DNA of 48,033 nt from contig RECN01000099.1 in the NCBI GenBank assembly GCA_007694005.1, positions 1 to 48,033 on the forward strand. Direction: 5' to 3'. The DNA is from Spirochaetaceae bacterium. GTDB taxonomy: Bacteria > Spirochaetota > Spirochaetia > DSM-27196 > SKKC01. Positions 42,788-48,033 of this stretch are shown here, piece by piece. The notes under the pieces are model-generated. The model saw only the letters and a list, made by a program, of their open reading frames with translations, did not search any database and was not told the DNA's origin. Numbering within the stretch: the stretch's first letter is position 1; every line of letters begins with the position of its first letter. A program made the position numbers and the translations under genes.

Positions 42788-43147
42788 ATGGAAAAATACA
42801 GAGCAGAGGTCGTCTCCCTCGGCGAATTTGCCTCGGAGTTCATTGCCGAACAGATCATGGTCTTTTTTGGCACCAATGCACCGGATGAGCTGAAGGAGCA
42901 CTCGATCGTTCATAAGCACGGAGACCTCGCTGCGCCGGTGGTCGCCGGTGACACAATACGCATCGGTACCGACAGTTTTACCGTGCACGCCATCGGAAAG
43001 GTGGCTAATGAGAATCTGAAGAACCTGGGACACTTCGTCCTGAAGTTCAACGGGCTTGCCGAGCCGGAAATGGACGGGGATATCTGCGTCGACAATACGA
43101 CGCTCCCTCCCATTGGTCCGGGAACCGTTGTTATCATAGAAGGATAA
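42788..43147 (+). CDS. srlB: PTS glucitol/sorbitol-family IIA protein (SrlB-like)
   Basis: 119 residues, close in length to E. coli SrlB (123). SIVHKHGDL (H42, H44) matches the FIHCHGEL block that holds the phosphorylated histidine, and ENLKNLGHFVLKFNGL and IGPGTVVIIEG align to the end. It carries phosphate from HPr to IIB. It is followed within five bases by the oxidoreductase gene. Confidence 0.88.
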   Translation: MEKYRAEVVSLGEFASEFIAEQIMVFFGTNAPDELKEHSIVHKHGDLAAPVVAGDTIRIGTDSFTVHAIGKVANENLKNLGHFVLKFNGLAEPEMDGDICVDNTTLPPIGPGTVVIIEG

Positions 43148-43151
43148 GACA

Positions 43152-44450
43152 ATGTTTATTACAGAAGCACTGAACACACGTGAACGTTCTCCCATGGGAC
43201 CGGTCAAGGTAGCCATCATAGGCGCCGGTCAGATGGGCGAAGGACTGATTGCACAGATGGAGATCATGAAGGGCTTGAGTCCTGCAGCGGTCTGCGACGT
43301 CCGACCCGGGCGAGCCCGGGAGGTCCTCGAAAGCGCTCGCGTGTCCGTCCCCATCGTCGAAACAGATGATCCGGCAGTCGCGTCGCAGGCGCTTGTCGAC
43401 GGAAAACGGGTCGCAACGACACGCCCCGAGGCGGTGTTTGCAGCTGAACCGGTGGAAATCGTCGTAGAGGCGACCGGCGTTCCCGAGGTCGGTGCCTACG
43501 TTGCCTATCATGCAATACTTGCCCGCAAACACGTTCTACAGATGAACGTGGAGACAGACGCAACAGTCGGGTACATTCTCCGTAAGACCGCTCGTGCGGC
43601 CGGCGTGGTGTACACGCTGACCGCCGGGGATGAACCCGGCACTACCATGGAGCTCTATGATTTTGCTGTCGGGCTCGGATTTCAGGTAGTGAGCGCAGGA
43701 AAAGGCAAGAACAATCCGCTGAACCGTCACGGAAACCCGGAAACCGAAGCCGCACGCGCGCAGAAGCAGATGATGAATCCAAAAATGCTCGCAAGCTTTG
43801 TCGACGGTACCAAAACCATGGTGGAGATGACCTCGCTCGGAAACGCAATCGGGTTTCCACCCGACGTACGGGGCATGCACGGTCCCGAAGCAACGCCCAA
43901 AACCATACAGAACGTTTTTGTCCCGAAGGAGGCAGGAGGCGTTCTTTCCCGGCCCGGAGTCGTCGATTACGGCCTCGGTATTGCACCGGGCGTGTTTGTC
44001 GTCATTACAGCCGAGCACCCGAAACTGCTTCGTGACCTGACCTATCTTGGTCTTGGAGACGGTCCCTACTACGCTCTGTACCGGCCCTACCATCTGACGA
44101 GTCTTGAAACACCGATCTCGATCGCACGAGCGGTACTGCACGGGCAGACAACCATTGCGACCGACCTGGTTCCGGTCTGCGAGACGGCCACCTACGCCAA
44201 GAAAGATCTTAAAGCGGGAGAAACCATAGATTCGCTCGGTGGATTCACCGTATATGGTATGATCGAGCACGCCGACACGGCACGGGCCGAGTCTCTGCTA
44301 CCCCTTGGTCTCGCCCCGGGCGCGGTGCTCAAACGAGACGTCGCAATCGATACGCCGGTCACATACGACGACGTAGAGCTTAATCCTGACAGCTACATAG
44401 TCCAGCTTCGCAGAATGCAGGACACGCTCATCAAGGAGCAGATCAAATGA
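43152..44450 (+). CDS. Homoserine-dehydrogenase-like oxidoreductase with SAF domain
   Basis: 432 residues. The N-terminal Rossmann motif is AIIGAGQMGEGL; EIVVEATGVPEVGAYVAYHAI and the LTAGDEPGTTMELYDFAVGLGF block recall homoserine-dehydrogenase-type proteins. The C-terminal third (VPVCETATYAKKDLKAGETID... LPLGLAPGAVLKRDVA) is a SAF domain, as in sialic-acid synthase and altronate dehydratase. Related proteins oxidise branched or short sugar acids or polyol derivatives, but this substrate is not known. It occupies the place of sorbitol-6-phosphate dehydrogenase in the operon. AGGA lies seven bases before the ATG; the stop overlaps ptsH as ATGA. Confidence 0.82.
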   Translation: MFITEALNTRERSPMGPVKVAIIGAGQMGEGLIAQMEIMKGLSPAAVCDVRPGRAREVLESARVSVPIVETDDPAVASQALVDGKRVATTRPEAVFAAEPVEIVVEATGVPEVGAYVAYHAILARKHVLQMNVETDATVGYILRKTARAAGVVYTLTAGDEPGTTMELYDFAVGLGFQVVSAGKGKNNPLNRHGNPETEAARAQKQMMNPKMLASFVDGTKTMVEMTSLGNAIGFPPDVRGMHGPEATPKTIQNVFVPKEAGGVLSRPGVVDYGLGIAPGVFVVITAEHPKLLRDLTYLGLGDGPYYALYRPYHLTSLETPISIARAVLHGQTTIATDLVPVCETATYAKKDLKAGETIDSLGGFTVYGMIEHADTARAESLLPLGLAPGAVLKRDVAIDTPVTYDDVELNPDSYIVQLRRMQDTLIKEQIK

Positions 44451-44725
44451 AAGAAACGACTCTCACGGTCAAGCACAAGGTCGGGCTGCACGCCCGACCA
44501 GCAGCCAAGTTCGTCAAGGCTGCCAAGCAGTTTGACAGCAAAATTCAGATAAGCAACATAACGCGTGGAGGCGACCGGGTCAGCGCGAAAAGCCTCGTGA
44601 GTCTCGTCAAGATCGCCGTCGCCTGCGGTCATCAGGTGCACATAACGGCCGACGGCTCCGATGAGGATCAGGCTATTGAAGCCCTCACAGAGTTTATCGT
44701 GAACACCATGGAGGAACAGCCGTGA
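44447..44725 (+). CDS. ptsH: HPr phosphocarrier protein
   Basis: 92 residues. The phosphorylated His15 is in VGLHARPAA, and the region VSAKSLVSLVKIAVACG contains Ser49 at the position of the regulatory Ser46 of HPr. It passes phosphate from Enzyme I to IIA. ATG overlaps the oxidoreductase stop, and its own stop overlaps the ptsI GTG start. An HPr kinase gene is not in the window. Confidence 0.94.
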   Translation: MKETTLTVKHKVGLHARPAAKFVKAAKQFDSKIQISNITRGGDRVSAKSLVSLVKIAVACGHQVHITADGSDEDQAIEALTEFIVNTMEEQP

Positions 44726-46434
44726 CCCGTATGCAGGGCATAGCAGCGAGCAATGGAATCGCGATTGGCCCTGCGTTCCTCTATCGCGTCGAACTGCCGG
44801 ACATTCCGGTCCGTTCGGACGCAGATCCGACAGAGGAACTCGAACGCTTCGAGCAATCTGTCGATGCGGTACGAACGCACCTTGAGTCGATCAAAGAGCG
44901 CAAGCGCGGTCAGATGCACGCGGATAACTTCGAGATTCTTGACGTGCAGAAAGAACTGCTCTCCGACGAAGAATATGGAGACAAGATCCGGACGCTGATA
45001 CAGCATCAGGGCAGGAATGCTGAGGCCGCGGTTCAGGAAGTGACCGAGGCGGTTGTGACCGAGTTCTCCATGCTGGAGGACGAGTATTTCCGGCAACGGG
45101 CCGCCGATGTCGCAGATCTCGGTAACCGGCTGATTCGCAATCTCATGGAGATCGCCGACGTTGATCTCGGAGATCTGACCGAACCGGTAGTCCTGCTTGC
45201 GCACGATCTCTCCCCGTCGGATACCATAGGGTTTGAACTCGATAAGGTCGCTGCCATGTGCACCGAAGCAGGCAGCTCCACGTCGCACACGGCTATTGTC
45301 GCGCGAAGCATAGGAATACCCGCGGTCGTAGGCGTCGGCACAATAGATGTACGCGAAGGGGCTACAATCATACTCGATGGCAACGAAGGAGTTGCGATTG
45401 CCGATCCGGACGATGCGACGCTCGCGGAGTACCACGAACGTAAAACCAGAGACGAGAAGAGGCGCGAAGAACTGCTCGCGAAAGCGGCGGCGCCGGCGAT
45501 TACGGCCGACGACGTTCACATTCACTGTGTCGCAAACGTCGGCAGCGTCGACTCCGCGCGAACTGCTGCAGAGTACGGTGCCGACGGTATAGGCCTCCTG
45601 CGGAGCGAGTTTCTCTACCTCGAACGGCCCAGACTTCCCGACGAAGAAGAGCAGTACACTGCCTTCTCACAGATCGCAGACTGCCTTCCGGACACGACGG
45701 TCGTTGTACGGACGCTTGACGTGGGAGGAGACAAGTCGGTTCCCTCGATCAGGATGCCGAAGGAGGAAAACCCCTTTCTCGGTCATCGTGCAATACGATT
45801 GACCCTTGAAGAGCCTGACCTCTTTGAACCGCAGATACGGGCACTTTTACGCACTGCCGCCGACCGGGACGTCCGCATTATGCTGCCGTTCGTGAGCACG
45901 CTGACGGAACTGCGTACGGCACGGGAGAAGATCGGTACCATCCATGCTTCTATGACCGCACAGGGAACAGCAGTGTGTGACCGTCCGAAGATCGGCATCA
46001 TGATCGAAATTCCCAGTGCCGCCGTCATTGCCGACGCGTTCGCCCGGGAAGCAGATTTTTTCAGCATAGGGACGAATGACCTCTGTCAGTACACCATGGC
46101 CGCTGACCGCACCAACGAGAAGGTCGCCGAACTTGCGAACTTTCTCGATCCGGCCGTTCTGTTTCTGATCAAGAGAAGCATCGACGCCGCACAGAACGCG
46201 GGAATCCCGGTCGCCATGTGCGGGGAGATGGCAGGGTCAGTCATTGCAACCCCCCTGCTGCTTGGAATGGGATTGCGGGAGTTCAGTATGTCTCCGTCCC
46301 AGCTTCCGGAGATCAAGGACGCTGTTCGCAGGCTGGCAGTCGAAGACTGCAGGCCGCTCGTGGATACATGTCTGCAGTGCGCGACGGCTTCAGACGTCCG
46401 GGACATCCTTCAGGACTTTCTCGACTCACGATAG
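44722..46434 (+). CDS. ptsI: PTS Enzyme I
   Basis: 570 residues. It takes phosphate from phosphoenolpyruvate to HPr. The phosphorylated histidine is H189 in AGSSTSHTAIVAR, the same number as in E. coli EI; GADGIGLLRSEFLYLERP, VRTLDVGGDKSVPS and the active-site Cys in VAMCGEMAGS complete the PEP-binding domain. Start GTG 44722 has GGAGG seven bases upstream and overlaps the ptsH stop; ATG 44731 is an alternative. The end overlaps the convergent photolyase gene by 25 bases. Confidence 0.95.
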   Translation: MTRMQGIAASNGIAIGPAFLYRVELPDIPVRSDADPTEELERFEQSVDAVRTHLESIKERKRGQMHADNFEILDVQKELLSDEEYGDKIRTLIQHQGRNAEAAVQEVTEAVVTEFSMLEDEYFRQRAADVADLGNRLIRNLMEIADVDLGDLTEPVVLLAHDLSPSDTIGFELDKVAAMCTEAGSSTSHTAIVARSIGIPAVVGVGTIDVREGATIILDGNEGVAIADPDDATLAEYHERKTRDEKRREELLAKAAAPAITADDVHIHCVANVGSVDSARTAAEYGADGIGLLRSEFLYLERPRLPDEEEQYTAFSQIADCLPDTTVVVRTLDVGGDKSVPSIRMPKEENPFLGHRAIRLTLEEPDLFEPQIRALLRTAADRDVRIMLPFVSTLTELRTAREKIGTIHASMTAQGTAVCDRPKIGIMIEIPSAAVIADAFAREADFFSIGTNDLCQYTMAADRTNEKVAELANFLDPAVLFLIKRSIDAAQNAGIPVAMCGEMAGSVIATPLLLGMGLREFSMSPSQLPEIKDAVRRLAVEDCRPLVDTCLQCATASDVRDILQDFLDSR

Positions 46435-47855
46435 AGCCTCGTGTAACTCGCCTCCAGATCCACGACGGGCCGCGGATAGCGGCCCGCATCGACTGAGTTC
46501 TTCCACGGCCGGTGCATCGCTTCGGTGCTCAGACGCTTAAGTTCCGGGACCCACAAGGAAATATACTCTGCGTTTCTATCGTAGCGCTCCCCCTGCCCCA
46601 CCACGTCAAAGAAACGGTCTCGTGGATCGCAGCCCACCCGACTGTTGTAGGCCCAGTTTCCCCAGTTACTTGAGACATCATAGTCGAGCAGATGCGCTTC
46701 AAACCACTGCGCTCCGAGTCGCCAGTCGATGTTGAGATTATTCGACAGAAAACTCGCACAATTCTGCCGGCTCCGATTCGACATATAGCCGGTGGCGGTG
46801 ACCTCCCGCATGCCGGCGTCCACAAAGGGAACTCCCGTTCGCCCGCACTTCCAGGCTTCGAGTCCTTTCTCGTCTTCACCCCAGCTTCTCGCTTTGTTGA
46901 ACGGCCCGTGCAGGTTAAAAGATCTTTTCCCGTGTTTCAGCATCTGGAACATGTAAAAGTCCCGCCAGCGAAGTTCAAATATGAGCCAGTAGGTTGATTC
47001 GTTGCGAACCCGCTGCTGCTCGTACTGTAAGAGTTCAGCAAATACCGCCCGCGGACTGATGCACCCGACAGCGAGCCAGGGAGATAGTTTCGATGAGTAC
47101 TCCGTGCCCACAAGTCCGTTTCGGGTTTCCTTATACCGTTCGATCCCGCGCGTTTCCCAGAAATACGACTTCAGCCGTTTTAAGGCTGCGTTCTCTCCCC
47201 CGACGAACGGGAATGCCGTATGCTCAGAAGTTTCAGCCTTTCCGGCACACTCACTCAACCACGACGGCAGCGTGAACGAGTCGTGACGAACCTGGAGAGG
47301 GCTTTTGAGATACACCGGCTTTGGAAATGGTGGTCGTATGTTCCCGGTCTTTTCAACGTTTGTGCGAAACGACGTAAACACGTCAGGCGTGTCTGCTATT
47401 TCGAATGGGACGTCATCGGGATGATGAAGACTGGCCCCGAAAAATTGATGTACCTCAATACCGAAACGGCTGGCAACGCTCAGGCATATCTCCGCCTCGC
47501 GTGCTTCCTCGTCTCCCGGTTCGTCGTGAAAAAATAGTGCGTCGACGCGATGCTCCCGGAACAAGGCTTCCAGCGTTTCAGAAAAACCGGAGTCCGTCAC
47601 GTACAGGCCCGCTCCAAGCTCGGACAATCCCCCCGCGAGATCCGTCAGGCTTTCTTTCAGAAATCGCGCGCGCAAACGTGAAAACCGGGGGAGACCACCG
47701 TATCCCATCCCCTGAAGCGCGACCGGGATAAAATAGAGGCACACTACCGTCTCGCACGCTTCAGAAGCCCTGAAGAGTGCTTCGTGATCGCTCAGCCGTA
47801 AATCATTCCGGAACCAGATCAGTCCACACCTATAGGTCTTATTCCCGTCGCTCAT
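46410..47855 (-). CDS. CRY-DASH cryptochrome/DNA photolyase
   Basis: About 481 residues. The N-terminal photolyase domain begins GLIWFRNDLRLSDHEAL (antenna side), and the FAD domain shows LSPWLAVGCISPRAV, ELRWRDFYMFQMLKHG and TGYMSNRSRQNCASFL, with the CRY-DASH end DVSSNWGNWAYNSRVGCDPRDR. Members repair UV-induced cyclobutane dimers, preferably in single-stranded DNA, with light and FAD. Start ATG 47855 is chosen because longer readings add unrelated residues; no good ribosome site is seen. It is read towards ptsI. Confidence 0.92.
   Translation of the reverse strand: MSDGNKTYRCGLIWFRNDLRLSDHEALFRASEACETVVCLYFIPVALQGMGYGGLPRFSRLRARFLKESLTDLAGGLSELGAGLYVTDSGFSETLEALFREHRVDALFFHDEPGDEEAREAEICLSVASRFGIEVHQFFGASLHHPDDVPFEIADTPDVFTSFRTNVEKTGNIRPPFPKPVYLKSPLQVRHDSFTLPSWLSECAGKAETSEHTAFPFVGGENAALKRLKSYFWETRGIERYKETRNGLVGTEYSSKLSPWLAVGCISPRAVFAELLQYEQQRVRNESTYWLIFELRWRDFYMFQMLKHGKRSFNLHGPFNKARSWGEDEKGLEAWKCGRTGVPFVDAGMREVTATGYMSNRSRQNCASFLSNNLNIDWRLGAQWFEAHLLDYDVSSNWGNWAYNSRVGCDPRDRFFDVVGQGERYDRNAEYISLWVPELKRLSTEAMHRPWKNSVDAGRYPRPVVDLEASYTRLYRESRKS
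46466..46486. terminator. GC-rich hairpin past the ptsI stop
   Basis: CGGGCCGC (46466-46473) and GCGGCCCG (46479-46486) with a five-base loop lie 32 bases after the ptsI stop, within the 3' part of the photolyase gene. No T-run; it may stabilise the 3' end of the PTS transcript. Confidence 0.35.
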
Positions 47856-48017
47856 GACCGAAAGGTACTGACTATTTCTCAATATCGACGAATGTTTACT
47901 GTCCGCGACCGTGGTGATTTTCTCATCATTTCCGACAATCAAAGTGCATCTCCTGCGGGTAAAGGTATATGAGTCGCTCTGACTCGATATTCCTGCTTCA
48001 CAGAAGGGAGGTGAGCC

Positions 48018-48033
48018 ATGAAGAAACATGGAC
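48018..48033 (+). CDS. Start of a downstream gene (partial)
   Basis: ATG at 48018 reads MKKHG to the window end, with AAGGGAGG (48004-48011) six bases upstream, a near-ideal ribosome site. The 162-base region between it and the divergent photolyase start would hold its promoter. Nothing can be said about its product. Confidence 0.5.

Noticed and set aside
43536-44270. A 244-residue frame opposite the SAF oxidoreductase
   Set aside because: Shadow of a clearly coding gene; His/Cys-rich random composition.
1-48033. tRNA genes, CRISPR arrays, insertion sequences or phage genes
   Set aside because: Gaps between genes are short, no regularly spaced repeats or transposase motifs were seen, and no cloverleaf was recognised by eye.

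Overview
The window looks like a chromosomal segment from a free-living, moderately GC-rich spirochaete, Spirochaetaceae-like. This is inferred from gene content, not from a marker gene. The clues are a PcnB-type poly(A)/tRNA nucleotidyltransferase, a long eukaryote-like isoleucyl-tRNA synthetase, a pyrophosphate-type phosphofructokinase of the long class, acetate kinase, an AraM/EgsA-type glycerol-1-phosphate dehydrogenase and a PlsC acyltransferase carrying a zinc ribbon. There is no rRNA, tRNA, CRISPR array, phage or insertion sequence that I can support. Genes are tightly packed, many start/stop pairs overlap as ATGA or GTGA, and no gene-free stretch exceeds about 230 bases.

Layout. 1-6.3 kb: the end of an unknown gene, an exported TPR protein with a degenerate peptidase-MA fold, then leftward GltS-like transporter, Mrp-type ATPase and pcnB. 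4.9-10.1 kb: rightward plsC-zinc ribbon, hisS and hrpA-like helicase. 10.1-17.4 kb: a leftward run ileS, lipoprotein, hisH, hisF, fmdB-like, arsR-like, aroB, with a second promoter before fmdB. 17.5-21.4 kb: rightward galK, PPi-PFK and an SMP-30 family lactonase. 21.5-25.0 kb: leftward TPR protein, ackA and a DUF2779 nuclease-like protein. 25.1-26.3 kb: glycerol-1-phosphate dehydrogenase.

26.3-34.4 kb is a carbohydrate-use island. Leftward are two Gfo/Idh/MocA oxidoreductases, a TIM-barrel sugar isomerase/epimerase and a GH63-like glycosidase. Divergently read are an AraC regulator and a major-facilitator transporter whose only well-placed start appears to be a non-canonical AUC/AUA. The gene mix suggests an oxidise-eliminate/isomerise-reduce route for a glycoside, which is an inference.

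34.4-39.1 kb is a leftward operon for a pyruvate/acetoin-type 2-oxoacid dehydrogenase (E1 alpha, E1 beta, E2), followed by a small unknown protein and two YlbF-family proteins with cysteine-rich tails. It is separated from the next operon by a promoter/operator region with nested dyads.

39.3-46.4 kb is the most striking unit: one rightward operon that encodes a SorC-type regulator, GutM, a glucitol-family PTS permease split into separate IIC, IIC2, IIB and IIA proteins, a homoserine-dehydrogenase-like oxidoreductase with a SAF domain, and its own HPr and Enzyme I. It is a self-contained phosphorelay for an unidentified polyol-like substrate, and it lacks the usual sorbitol-6-phosphate dehydrogenase. 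A CRY-DASH photolyase gene converges on it, and a new gene begins at the right edge.
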